64,000 bases of DNA from Voacanga thouarsii (Eukaryota > Streptophyta > Magnoliopsida > Gentianales > Apocynaceae). The position numbers and the translations under genes are program-made. The notes beneath the pieces were generated by a model that was not told the origin of the DNA, did not search any database, and worked only from the letters and a program-made list of their open reading frames with translations. The stretch spans positions 4,061,001 to 4,125,000 of the forward strand of contig JANUWF010001783.1 of the NCBI GenBank assembly GCA_026120185.1, in the 5' to 3' direction. Below are positions 20,415-31,282 of this stretch, one piece after another; position 1 is the stretch's first letter; every line of letters starts with the position of its first letter.

Positions 20415-23373
20415 ATAGCAACCCCTACCGATAAGAACATTCTGTCCTTGTTCCAAGCCAATGCCAGACTATTTGCCTTGGGCCCGCGTCTCTTGCCTAC
20501 AGAGGTTACCGCTGAACACCTGCGGTTTATTTTACCGGCTGATTTCACTTTCCCTTTGCAACAGGACACTTTTACAACCACCACTCTTCCCTCTTCTTTT
20601 CGTCATTGGCCTCGCAAACTCAAGAATTATCAAGAATGGCGAGACCGCTGCTACGCCTGATTTGGGGCCATTTGGGCGCAATGGGGAATTTTGAATGCCA
20701 TCATAATGACCGACTTCGAGATGGCATTTGATCACAATCTGTTTGCCCCCGTTCTTCTCTTTTGGTCCTCGACGATAAACGGCTTCATTTTTCCGCATGG
20801 GATGTTCTCCCCTACCATTCTTGACATCTGCACCATACTCGGCTTCCGATGTGAAGGCGATGAGATCCCGAGGCTTCATGACGAAGAAAGCTTACCAGCC
20901 GTTGAGGCTTGTCTGGACAAGGTCTCCTCTTTATATGGCAATTTCATCAACGCTCAACGAGGGGTGGAGGATACTCCTTCAAATCAAGAACAAGCAGCCT
21001 TCCTATGGCTTTGGCTGTGTAAGTATGTCATCTGTTCCCATTCTGCCAACGTCAGTAATGAGTACCGATACTATATATCGGCTCTCTTACGGAGCAAGCG
21101 GCGATGTGACCTTGCTTCTCTGGTCCTCACCTTGGTCTACCGCACCATTAACCAGCTGATGACTGCTCTTGCCATTGGGGAAGACCCGACCAACCTTGGG
21201 GGCCCACTCTGGATTGCCCAACTCTGGCTGTATCAGTATTTGTTTAACTTTGGTGTCAGTCGACTTGCAGGCACCCAGGAGGATTCTTCTGAACGGGCGA
21301 CGGGCTATCGGCTACTTCGGGTCCCCGTAAATACTGCTTCTGTCAAAACTATTGTCTCGTATCTTTACCGATATCGAGACTTCCATGGTGCTATTTTCTT
21401 TTCGTATGCTGCTCGCCAAAAAGGCCCCCTTTGGTTGAAAAATCTGTCGGAAAGCCCCGAGGCACAACACAAGAAACTCTATAGGCTCGAATCCTATGCC
21501 CTCGGGAAATTCTCCTGGGGGCCAAGCCTAGAAATGCTAAGACCTCTTGTGAGAGGTACAATCCCCACTGCTTCTCCCGCCAATTTGGGCTGATATAGGA
21601 CATTCCTGCAGATCTGGGGCACGTTTCCTTCTTCTCTGTGAGATGGGTGCTATCGGCTGAAGACGTACAGACTTTAGCCGAGAGCACCCAGGCTATTCTG
21701 AGGTCTTTTGAATTTAAACCCTTCCGGGTGGTGTTGGAAATTTCTCCGAACTTCGATCTATGGTGGAGGCTACTGAGTGGAGCCCTGTTCTCCGCCCCCA
21801 TAGGCGTCTGGCTTCTACGAATTCCCAGGCCGGCCGCCTCTTTGCCTAAACCATCATCTGCTAAGAAAGGAAAACAGGTAAAACACCCTGTAAGTCCTGT
21901 AATAATGTCGACCTTACATACTCCCTTGGTGTAGAAAACTACTGCTGCTGCTCTGGAGGAGGAAGAAGAGGAGATTGAGGTCCCGTCTCTGCTCCGTCAA
22001 TCAAAGAGGAAACATGAAACACTGATTCCTCCTGTTTCCAAGGTTTGCTTCTAGCAATTCTTGTTGCGCTTGGCTCCTCCAATATTCAATTTTGTCTAAT
22101 TACCAGCACAATCCTTTCTGCAGAAACGCAAATAAGGGACAGGCCGTCTCGTTATCATCGACACTTCTTCTGACTCGGAGGAAGATATCCCGCTTCGTAC
22201 TTTAGCCGAAAAGGCGGTTGAAAGGACTGCTCATCCAACAACAGATGCCTCGTCGGTGGAGGCTACGGCTCTTCCTTTTGCGACTAACGTGTTGCCTCCC
22301 TACCGGCGGCAACCCTTCCATCGGCTGAGCTTTCGGCTCCAAAAAGCCCCTCCTCTGTTCCGCCAAGGCCTAAAAAACAACCAGTGGCCAATGATATCGA
22401 AACAACGATGCCTCCCCCCAGCCAGGGAACTGAAAAAACTACTGCTTCCCTGCCGATGCTGACATTGGCTTCGGTGCTAGACTTTCTTAATGGCCTCATC
22501 CGAGCTTCCATGCCTTCTGAGAGGTCCACTCTAGATAATGCGAGCCGCGCCCTTCTGCGGATCGTTCAATCAGCCGACCCCGACATGCCCTCTACACTTT
22601 GCGACTTGGCAATTGGATGCCTGGGGCAAATACGCTTCACCGGTCGCTTCTTATTTGACACGCAGCGCCGTCAGGATGAAGCGCACGACCAGTTAGAGCT
22701 TCTGAAGCTGCATCGAGAAAACGTAGCATTTGCAGAAAAAGATTGTCGGGAATTCATGGGTCATCTTACGCTTCTGTGAACTGATATTGCAGAGAGGAAA
22801 GGGAAAATTGAACGGCTCGAACGTCTAATATCTGAACTCCAGGAAGAACTTGCCTCTGAGAAAAAGTCCTTAGAGCAGTGGCTTGAGTCAGAGAAAGGGC
22901 TTCAAGAAACAGTCACAGCCATTGACGACTCCCTTTTTCAGCATAATGACGAACGGCTAATGTTGGAAGCAGAAGAGGAACTGCTCAAAACTGAACTATC
23001 CAACTCTACCGCCCTCCTGACTGAGATGAAGTCTAAGTGGGACCGCTTTATGGCTGATCTGAACAAAGTTCTACATCCCCCGATCGCCGACGAAGCAGGC
23101 CCTTCCGGGACTCAAACTGAAGAAATGGCCCCTTCGACAGCCGAAACAGGCGTTCCAGAGATGTCTACTGACGAGGTGGCCCTGCCTCCCAAAAGAGGAA
23201 TAGAAATGGAGGCTGAGATGGCTGAAGAAGAGCTCCCGGTTCCTGATCCGCTGCCAACGGAAGCTGCCATGATGTCTAGTCAAGCGTCCGTCGAGTCAGA
23301 AGATCTAGATCGGCCGGCGATTGTTCCTTATCGGCCAACACTACTGCCCCCTGCCCCTTCCGATGATAACTAA
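20415..23373 (+). pseudogene. Antisense plant-mobile-domain (PMD) gene inside gypsy element, spliced, coiled-coil tail
   Basis: One plus-strand frame runs from about 20403 to ~21555 with a single TGA (20658-20660). It has the hallmarks of the plant mobile domain: AWFGAIW-like start of the core, then SPTILDICTILGF, EQAAFLWLWLCKYVIC, GGPLWIAQLWLYQYL and SYLYRYRDF. A 1-base shift near 21555 leads into RYNPHCFSRQFGL and then a TAG. Two intron-like gaps follow: GTAAAAC to TTGGTGTAG (~21877-21933) and GTTTGC to TTCTGCAG (~22042-22123). The last part (22384-23373, one TGA at 22777-22779) is Ala/Ser/Pro-rich and then a coiled coil (KIERLERLISELQEELASEK) with an acidic tail. No ATG opens the frame; the ATA at 20415-20417 may be a lost ATG. 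PMDs occur in host proteins and in several transposon types. Its role in the element is unknown. Confidence 0.8.
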
Positions 23374-23460
23374 TTTCTCTTGTAATGACACTTACGACTA
23401 TCTGATCGGCCTCTTGTGATCAGTTCAACATATCAGAACAAAATTTTTGCTCAAGAAGTT

Positions 23461-23483
23461 TTTCTCTCTCTCTCTCTCTCTCT
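23461..23483. repeat. (TC)n microsatellite
   Basis: A short CT-repeat run between the end of the antisense gene and the end of integrase. It separates the two convergent coding regions by about 100 bp. Confidence 0.85.
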
Positions 23484-23486
23484 TTT

Positions 23487-24789
23487 TTACTCGCCAGTCC
23501 CTTCCCAGAACGCCAGGTAGTACCATTTCAAAAACTTACCATTAATTGCTTTACCTGCTTCCTTTCCATCGGGTGTCATTAAGCGATAAGCTCCTCCATA
23601 AAAAACCTGTGTTACTAAGAATGGACCTTCCCAGGATGCGGACCACTTACCGTACTTCGGATCCTTTGGTGCAACGGGGAGGATAGTCTTCCACACCATG
23701 TCTCCTTCTTGAAAACTTCTTTCACGAACTTTCCGATTGTACGCCCTTGCTACCTTCTCCTTGTGTTATTTTATATTCTCCAAGGCAACCCAACGGTCCA
23801 TCTCAACCTGGTCTAAGCTCAGGGCCAAAGCTATCTGGTAATCTTTAGCCATTAGACCATGCTGGTAGGCTATCCGAGCTGATTGCAATGATATCTTAAC
23901 AGGTAACACAGCATCCTGCCCATAAGTTAGTCTAAACGGAGTAAAATCGGTTTCAGTTTTAGCAGCATTCCGATGGGCCCATAACACTTCCTGCAACGTC
24001 TCATGCCATCTTCTTGGATTGTCTTCTACTACCTTGCGGATCATGCCGATTAAGGTTTTGTTCGTTGTCTCTGCTTGTCCATTGGCCTGTGCATAATAGG
24101 GAGAAAATTGGAGCAACTTAACTTTAAACTGTGCTAGGAAATTACGTACCTGGTCTCCTGTAAATACCGTCCCTTGATCCGTTGTTATGATCTCTGGGAT
24201 TCCAAAATGGAAGAGAATACTCTGCTGGAGAAAGTTGATGACTGTTGTTTGTGTTACTTTGGCCAACGGTTGCGCCTCTACCCACTTGGTGAAGTAATCC
24301 GTTGCCACCAATATGAATGTGTGCCTTTTTGCTGAAGGTGGATAGATCTTTCTGATGATGTCCAGGGCCCATCCACGGAAAGGCCATGGCTTAATGATCG
24401 AATGTAATTCGTGGAAGGAGTGTGCAATAAGGGGCCATGCTTTTGGCAAGCTTTACAGCTAACCGCATAAGTATTACAATCTGTAGTCATGGATGGCCAA
24501 AAGAAACCATGACGTTGAAGCGTCCATTTCAACTTTGGACCCGCTTGATGTGCTCCACATAAGCCTTCTGTACCTCTGCCATAGTGCGTAATGCTTCTTC
24601 TTTGGAGAGACACTTTAAAAGAAATCCAGTGTGACTCCGCCGGAACAAATCATTGCCTACTAATGTAAAGCTGAGGGCCTTTCGTTTCACCTCTTGAGAC
24701 GTTTGTCTAGTCGGATTTCTTAAATAATTAACAATCTCATGTCGCCAATCTTCTTGATACTCTGTGTCTGCTATCTGTTGGCACATCAC
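23487..24789 (-). pseudogene. gypsy integrase (second element), broken
   Basis: From the right: 24529-24789 is the lead-in (SKEEALRTMAEV). A frameshift near 24580 joins the zinc-binding region HQAGPK...CNTYAVSCKACQKHG. The catalytic core at 23766-24449 has GWALDIIRK (first Asp), IITTDQGTVF (second Asp) and YAQANGQAETTNK (Glu), so the DDE triad is present. A TAA at 23766-23768 separates the C-terminal part 23487-23699 (KWSASWEGPFLVTQVFYGGA), a GPF/Y-type module without chromodomain. There is also a frame change between the zinc region and the core. Confidence 0.9.
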
Positions 24790-24818
24790 TGCTTTCCTAA
24801 AACCTGAAGCTAATTGAG

Positions 24819-25028
24819 CTAAATCATTAGCACCTTGGTTTTCTGTCTGGGAACATGAACTAAAATGACCTCCTGAAAATTCTGAAGTAACCCTTTTACC
24901 TCCTGTAACTTATCCGACAGCAACGGGTTAGTATAGTCTCCTACTACTTGTCGGATAACTACTTGAGAATCTCCTAAAATTCTGACTACTCGAGCTTCCA
25001 GTGCTTTCAGAATTCGTAATCCCAACAA
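24819..25028 (-). pseudogene. gypsy second (archaeal-type) RNase H
   Basis: Reads LGLRILKALEARVVRILGDS, then QVVIRQVVGDYTNP and VILVHVPRQKT. The DSQVV motif and the HVPR tail are those of archaeal-type RNase H. The more N-terminal NNQAEYDALLLG-like block can be read just upstream in another frame near 25030-25075. A second RNase H of this kind marks Tat-type elements. Confidence 0.8.
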
Positions 25029-25214
25029 AAGGGCATCATATTCCGCTTGATTATGAGTTGTTCCCTGCTTTAACTCAAAGTGGACCTTACCCTGTTGTCC
25101 ATTCGGAGATTCAAGAATTAGACCAATACTAGCCTTCTATTAGGTACTTGAGCCATTAAATTGTAAAACCCATGGTTTCAAAGAAACGTACCTCTACAGC
25201 TTGTCCCCATCCAT

Positions 25215-25631
25215 TTATGGTATCTCCAGAGAAGGATGTTCAGCTAAAAAATCTGCAACAGCTTGTCCTTTCACAGCCCTCAGTGGCACATAAGTTAGAG
25301 AAAAAGCATGCAATTTAACCGCCCATTTCATAAGCCGCCCATTCAGTAAAGGGCGATTCAACAGGAGTTTGATTAAATATACCTTACATAGGATATTTAC
25401 CTCCCGAAATAACAAGTAATGCTCTAGCTTTGTGCATGCATAGTGAAGAGATAAGCATAGCTTTTCAATAAGGGTGTACTTGGTCTCCGTATCCGATAGA
25501 TTTCGGCTAAGGTAGTATACTGCTTTTTCTATCCCTTGCTGGTCATCCTGAGCCAATAAACTGCCGATAGATCCTTCCAGAGCTGAGATATATAACTTCA
25601 TGGGAGACTGGTCATGCGAAGGAGCTAACAC
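25215..25631 (-). pseudogene. gypsy retroviral-type RNase H
   Basis: An open stretch of 138 codons: PMKLYISALEGSIGSLLAQD, AVYYLSRNLSDTETKYTLIE, CLSLHYACTKLEHYLL and LLNRPLLNGRLMKWAVKLHA, ending ADFLAEHPS. This is the RNase H directly after RT in the polyprotein. The corresponding piece in the old element is 880-1173. Confidence 0.88.
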
Positions 25632-25780
25632 CGGTGGATGTGATAAGGCTACCTTGATTTGATCAAATGCTACTTGATCCTCAGGCTGCTAGATAAATTC
25701 TTGGGATAACTTTAACCGTAAAAAAGAAGAAAATACCTTCTGCTTATCTGCAGTGTTTGCCAAAAAACGCCGTAAAAAAT

Positions 25781-26639
25781 TTATCTTCCCAAGAAACTTT
25801 GTAGCTCTTTCTTCGTCTGAGGCGGTCTTACTTGTAGAATATCCCGGGCCTTATTCTGATCTATCTCAATCCCCCTCTGGTGTACTAAAAACCCAAGAAA
25901 ATTCCCAACTATCACTCCAAAAGCACACTTAGCCGGGTTGATCTTCAAACGGTGCTGACGCATCCGGAGAAACGCTTGTTCCAGATCAACTAAGTGGTAT
26001 AGAAACATGGGGGATTTTATGACCAAGTCGTCTATGTAGACTTTCATGGTGCTACCGATAAGGTCGTGGAAGATGAGATTCATGGCCCGTTGAAAGGTAG
26101 CCCTAGATTCTTCAAACCAAATGGCATAACCACCCATTCGAATAAGCCGATAGACCCGGGCAACGAAACGCTATTTTGTGTGTATCTTCTTCAGCTATGA
26201 ATATCTAGTTATACCCTGAATAACCATCCATGAAGCTCAAAAACTGGTTACCCGCAGCAGAATCTACTAACATATCTGTCATTGGCATAGCATACTCATC
26301 CTTTGGAGTGACCAAGTTCATGTTTCTGAAGTCTATGCAGACCCGTAGTTAACCGTTCTTTTTAATGACCGGCATAATGTTAGATATCCATTTTGCATAC
26401 CGACACGTACGGATGAACCCACATCGGAGTAACCTTTCTACCTCCTCCTTAATCCTGGGTAGTAATGCAGGATTAAAATGTCTTGCCGGTTGTTTATGGG
26501 GCTTAAAGCCTTCTTTCATAGGTAGGCGATGTTCCACAATACTTCGGTCTAAACCGGGCATCTCATGATAGTCCCACGCAAAGCAATCTTTGTACCTGTG
26601 GATCAGACAAGTTATCTTCTCCCTTTGCTCGATGGTCAA
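25781..26639 (-). pseudogene. gypsy reverse transcriptase, interrupted
   Basis: 26349-26639 gives the N-terminal part: MPGLDRSIVEHRL, PARHFNPALLPRIKEEVERL and FIRTCRYAKWISNIMPVIKK. 25781-26137 gives the catalytic part with ATFQRAMNLIFHDLIGSTMK and VYIDDLVIKS, where YIDD is the YxDD box, then KINPAKCAFGV and FLGFLVHQRGIEID. The ~200 bp between them holds the palm start in broken frames (VDSAAGNQFLSFMDGYSGYN-like). Confidence 0.9.
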
Positions 26640-26920
26640 ATGTAAACTTACCTTGGTTGTTCTGTTTTCCCCCGCTTCTCCTATGTCTACTTCTATTAAC
26701 GGATCTTGAGCAACGAAGCCGGGAGCTCGTCGGACCTCCGGATCTTTCGGTCATAGACCTCTTGGTTCCTCAGTAGTGATCAAATTATGGGCCATTGTTA
26801 GCTTGGCATAATGGCTTGGATTGAAGGTCGGATGATAAAACAGAGCTTCGTTCATGTGGATTTCGATTGAAAACGGATTAGGATCGGCTGGGATCTGCTC
26901 TACCCGTTCTCCATCCCAGA

Positions 26921-27914
26921 TTAGCATAATCTAGTGTAAAGTGGACGGTACGCATCGGTTTGCATGAATCCAATCCCTGCCCAAAAAACGGAATAAGCTG
27001 GCTTCGCATCAATTATAAAAAAGACCGTTTTGCTGATTTTGGACCCAACTGTGACTTCACAGGTGATAACGCCTTCGACCTTAACTGCCTCTCCAGTGAA
27101 ATTAACCATCTGTACATCAGTAGGGGACAAATCTAACTTATCTTTACCCAGCCGTTTCAAGGTGGAGAAAGGCATTACGTTTAAGACAACTCTACCATCA
27201 ACAAAAACCTGAGCAAGTGGCTTGCCATTGACATATGCTTTGATGTACAGGGGCCTGAGGTGGTTAACATTTTGGGGTGTTGGAATGGGAAAGAGCATCC
27301 CCTCTGGGGGCATTTGGACATCCACCAGCTCTACTGCAGCTCTTTCTTCCGTATGAAAATCCTCTTCCGTGGTTTCTTGACGAGAGGTGGCTCGGAAACT
27401 TGATGGAAATATGCTGAGCATATTTTGGCCATTATCAGGGGCTAGTTGTTCTTTCACCCAGGTATCAACCAGCCGCCTTTGTTGTGCTCGCTTCCACTGC
27501 TCTCGTCTTTTTTGGGACTTTGATGATCGGGAACAGAGGCCAGGCAGAAATGTCTCCTTTTGAGGTACCTGCACTATTAGTTTCCCTTCTTTGCCATGAA
27601 AATGTGCTACAAAAGAGGGAGGAGATAAACGGGTAAAAACTGACGATTTACCATCCAATCTCTGGAATTCTTGTTCTATCCCCCCAGGCTTGTTGTTTCC
27701 TGTATGTTCTTCCTGTTTCCCACATATTGTTTGCAGTATGTGTGCGTTGGCTAACAGGAATGGATCCATGTCTACCAAAGTCTCTTCCTTTTTTGTCTGC
27801 AAACTTCAATCTTCTATCCTGGATAGCCTTCTGAATGATGTTTCTGAAAATAATACAACTATTAATTCTATGCGAGAAAGAGTTATGCCATTTATAGTAC
27901 CTTTTTCCTTTCAA
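26921..27914 (-). pseudogene. gypsy aspartic protease and gag C-terminal zinc-like region
   Basis: At the right end, 27820-27914, an altered zinc-like motif reads KRYYKWHNSFSHRINSCIIF; Tat-type gags usually have a Cys where the second Tyr stands. A frame change then leads to 26921-27802, open for 293 codons. It contains the linker DPFLLANAHILQTICG and the protease (VNGKPLAQVFVDGRVVLNVM). The active-site triad is VDG instead of DSG/DTG, as in the old element. The frame ends at a stop at 26921. Confidence 0.8.
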
Positions 27915-27955
27915 CTCTTCCTGGCTGGGGACCTTGTGTCCATAGCTAGGCGAAT

Positions 27956-29553
27956 CTACTTATCTGCCACCAGTTGGTCAAAGATTTGTTCAACTTTTGA
28001 GACGTCAAATGAATAAGAAGGTCCTGATGTGGCAATTTCATCCTTTCCTTTGCCGGGCTTCAAGTGAGAACACGTATAGGATGCGCCCTTTACCAATTTT
28101 GCCGCCATTACCTCTATAGCCTGCTCTTCGTCTTCCTCATTAGTGTCGTCTATGACGGATATCATTGCCTGGCTATGAGAAAACTTGACGGAACGCCTCT
28201 TCTCTTTCTTCTTGATCATCTCTTCTATTCTGACAGCGTAAGACAACAATCGGGATAAATCCGAGAAGTCTTGGAGAATGAGACGTTCTTTGAGCTGCGG
28301 ATGCATCCTGCTAATAGCAATCCTTGAACATTCTGTTTCAGGCAACTGGGTTGTACATTTGGACTTAGCTTACCGAAAACGCTCAATAAAATCCGCAACA
28401 TCTTCTGATCCCTTTTGCTTTATTGCTAGAAGGTCCGCGATGGAAACCTCCGGCACCGGTTTAAAGAAACGTTGGTAAAACATTCTTTCCATGTCAGCCC
28501 AAGAGTATATAAAATTAGGAACTAGATTGGCATACCATGTGAATGCTGCTCCTATCAAGGATAATGAAAATAGTTGTAACTTATGCCATTCATTGTTCCC
28601 TAACTCACTGCATTGTGTGGTGAATCTTCCGATGTGTTCTATGGTGGACTTATTATCTTCACCAGAAAATGTTGAAAACTCCGGCAGCTTGTAACCTCGA
28701 GGGAGCACTGCCATGGAATCCACCTATTCAGTGTAAGGTTTTTGGTATACCAGCCAATCCCGTGACTGCCGTCGAAATGTTTCCATTACCATATCCACTG
28801 GCTAGTACGGCTGTTAAAACTGAGATGAAGGACTTTGCATGACAGGTCGGGGACCTTGCCCTGTGAACGGCTCAGTACTTCCAATTCCCTGCCCTAGGTT
28901 AGTTGCTATAATTGCCGAATATAAAGGAGGGTAAGGAACAGAGTAACTCGTCTGTCCCCCAAAATGCGGCATATTTCCCCTAACAAGGTTTGGCCCAGCT
29001 TCATAAGTCGATGGTAGCCCTATTATTGGGACCGGACTTCTGCCTGGAAACATTCCCGTTGGCACCATGTTTTGAGCCACCACTCCTGGAACTTAATGCC
29101 TCCCGGTAGCAGGGAAGCTCATTTCTCTTCACAAGAGATGCACTGAGCCATAAGAGGGTGCACTATTAGCCGACGGCATGGGGTATGCAGGGGCCGTGTT
29201 CGTCCCTTGAGCATGGTAACCTGATGGCTGAGCAAAGGTTTGCGAATTTTGCCTCTGTGCAAATTGTTGGAGCTCATTCTGAAGCAGAGGTCGAAAAATG
29301 GTAGCGAACTGCGGAATAAGCCCCTGTAAGAGCTCGCCAATACATTGTTCCATAGTATGTCGAATAGCAGTCAATGAGGTGGACATTGACTGAGACATCG
29401 GTGGTGGGGGCGAGGACTGACCCCCCTGCTCCACAGAAGTACCGTGAGTACAGCTGGTAGTAGTGGCCGCAGGATCAAAGACTCCCCGGAGAGCACGGAC
29501 TGGGGGTCGCTCGGATGTCTCCGGTGCCTGTGGTTGCTGTGAATTATTTGCCA
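27956..29553 (-). pseudogene. gypsy gag, broken into several frames
   Basis: The likely start is MANNSQQPQAPETSERPPVR at about 29553. A Pro/Gln/Ser-rich N-terminus follows to 29129, then a frame change. The core retrotransposon gag domain is at 28370-28723 (FSGEDNKSTIEHIGRFTTQC, FTWYANLVPNFIYSWADMER). 27956-28345 is its C-terminal part with LILQDFSDLSRLLSYAVRIE. The frame at 29129-29614 could also start upstream at 29614, overlapping the primer site, which makes the internal Met more plausible. Confidence 0.85.
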
Positions 29554-29595
29554 TTGTTTGTCCTGACCGCAATAGCATGCGAATACTGACCTCTG

Positions 29596-29613
29596 GTCCC
29601 ACTGGGCGTGCCA
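29596..29613 (-). promoter_or_regulatory. gypsy primer-binding-site-like sequence
   Basis: On minus TGGCACGCCCAGTGGGAC starts five bases after the 5' LTR. The TGG start and position fit a tRNA primer site. I cannot say with certainty which tRNA it pairs with. Confidence 0.7.
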
Positions 29614-29618
29614 ATCTA

Positions 29619-30317
29619 TGTTGTTGTTAAAATAGGGAGCCGATGCAAACGGGGATTGGCTTCACATCCGATAAACACAAACGATCCGATATGGTGAAAC
29701 GGAAAATGGTATCAGATCTTTTTGAATCAGGGACCGGGTTTCTTGAACTTACTATAGAAAGGGTTCAAGAAAGTCAGCTGAAAATGCTTAATGGAAGGAC
29801 CTTTCTGGGAGAATAGAATGATACTTGTATTAACTTGCTTAAAGAAAAGTACAGAAAACGTCTAATATTGAAACAAGACGAACAGGAAGCTGTAAAGAAA
29901 AGCTGTAAATAAAACGGTAGAGAAAAAGCTAAAACAAAACAGTAAGAAAGCTATAAGGAAAACGAGATTCTAAACTAAAAAGCTGTAAATGACGATGAAG
30001 TAAAAAAAATTGAAGTTGCACGTTGCTGGATGATGTCTTCCTTGGTTCTGGGCACTACTCCCATTTTATACTTGCTGTAAACGAGCCCTTAGCAGATCGC
30101 GAAGTTTCTTCTGGCCAAAGATGCTCCCAACAGTCGTGCGGAATACTTGCACCGAAAGATCAGGAATCTGTTTTCCTTCTTATCGGCTCTGTGGTGCCGA
30201 TATTGACCATGACCATCGGCTACTCGAAATTTTGACTTCATCAGCTCATTCTAATTTATCAAATCGGCATCGGCTCAAAGTAATCGTTGTATCGGCTCGG
30301 CAAAGTTGACGTCAACA
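29619..30317 (-). repeat. gypsy 5' LTR
   Basis: 699 bp, partner of 19386-20085, with TG/CA ends. Confidence 0.95.
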
Positions 30318-30322
30318 GTACG
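30318..30322. repeat. gypsy target-site duplication GTACG, right copy
   Basis: Identical to 19381-19385. Confidence 0.95.
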
Positions 30323-30643
30323 TCATTACGAAGCTGGTGAAGATTAGTAAGCTTAGGATAGTAAGAACAGCTAGTTGCGGAACCTGGGATGGTCAAACCG
30401 GGAAGAAAGATATCACATGTGGAGGTAAAATAATACGGTTCAAAAAGATGTTCAACTTCAAAGGCAATAACGAGGTTGACACTTATGGAAGGTGGATCAT
30501 GCATGAATATCATTTAGACGGAGATTTCTCAAGAGGGGTTTGTAATGATTTTGTGATATGCACAATAAGGTGGGTTTGTGCAAACAATTGTGTCGGAGCA
30601 ATAAGATTTGAGTACGTCCTCTGATATTGATAGTGTTTCTGAT

Positions 30644-30874
30644 GTTGAGAAAACAGAAGAGTTCAATGAAACTTTTGAGGGTTGTGAAGAAAGAAAATCG
30701 GACTCTGGAGAAGCTTCAGAAGTTGAGACAGAAGGGTTTAATGAAACTTTTGAGGGTTGTGCAGAGAGAAAATCAGATTCCGGAGAAGTTTCAGAAGTTG
30801 AGAAAACAGAGGCAGTAAGTGACAAATTTCAAGGGCAGGGAAAGAGGGAATCTGATTTCGGAGAATATCCAACA
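30644..30874 (+). repeat. Three imperfect tandem units (75-78 bp) in NAC tail
   Basis: Units start at 30644, 30722 and 30797, each with GTTGAGA. The first two encode FNETFEGCEERKSDSGEASE and FNETFEGCAERKSDSGEVSE. The third is more diverged (KFQGQGKRESDFGE). Unit lengths are multiples of three. Confidence 0.85.
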
Positions 30875-31282
30875 GATAAAAGGACTTGCACCGCCGCCAT
30901 AACAAATCAGATTTCATATAATGAAGATTTTTCAGGGGCTGTGTTTGATGGTCTCTTACGTTTAGATGATATAATCAAAGGCGAGGGACTATTGGAATGC
31001 AACATATCTCGAAGGTTTGATCATTTTGAGCGCACGGAGAAGTGTTTGAAGGCAGAAAATGAAGAATATGAACGTAGAATAATGATCGAAAATGGCACCG
31101 AGCAGAGAAGGATGAATACAGCTTCATATTCCTCGGACTTAATCCAAAGAAGTTTGGAGGACAAAGACGAAGGGGATTGCATAACGAATAAAGAATCTGC
31201 CGCGAGTGATGATTCTGCCAACGAGACAACCAACAAATGCGGATCAGTTGGCACAGAAAGGAAAGTAGATAAGGCAAGATGA

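Larger units (their letters stand above)
19386..30317 (-). mobile_element. Tat-like Ty3/gypsy element with antisense plant-mobile-domain gene
   Basis: A 10.9-kb element with ~700-bp LTRs, a perfect 5-bp duplication, a primer-site-like sequence and a polypurine tract. The minus strand codes gag, protease, RT, RNase H, archaeal-type RNase H and integrase, in gypsy order with the dual RNase H of Tat/Ogre-type elements. Between integrase and the 3' LTR lies a ~3-kb gene on the opposite strand. All main frames carry stops or shifts, so this copy is dead. It sits inside a NAC pseudogene. Confidence 0.95.
30318..31282 (+). pseudogene. NAC-domain pseudogene, C-terminal part (3' of gypsy insertion)
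   Basis: The frame resumes as ITKLVKISKLRIVRTASCGT, then WDGQTGKKDITCGGKIIRFK, FNFKGNNEVDTYGRWIMHEY and NDFVICTIRW. These are NAC subdomains C to E (family: SR..R..G.GTW.., GRWIMHEY.L, DWVICRI). With one copy of GTACG removed, the frame crosses the insertion point without a shift. The NAC frame stops at 30622-30624. A frame shifted by one, open from 30608 to 31282, then gives a 220-codon acidic Ser/Glu-rich tail, like the variable C-terminal regulatory part of NAC factors, so a small indel near 30590 is likely. The tail starts with a three-unit repeat. Confidence 0.82.

Noticed and set aside
20415..23373. PMD gene as an independent host gene next to a solo LTR
   Set aside because: It lies between the integrase end and the 3' LTR polypurine tract, fully inside the two LTRs and the 5-bp duplication, so it moved with the element.
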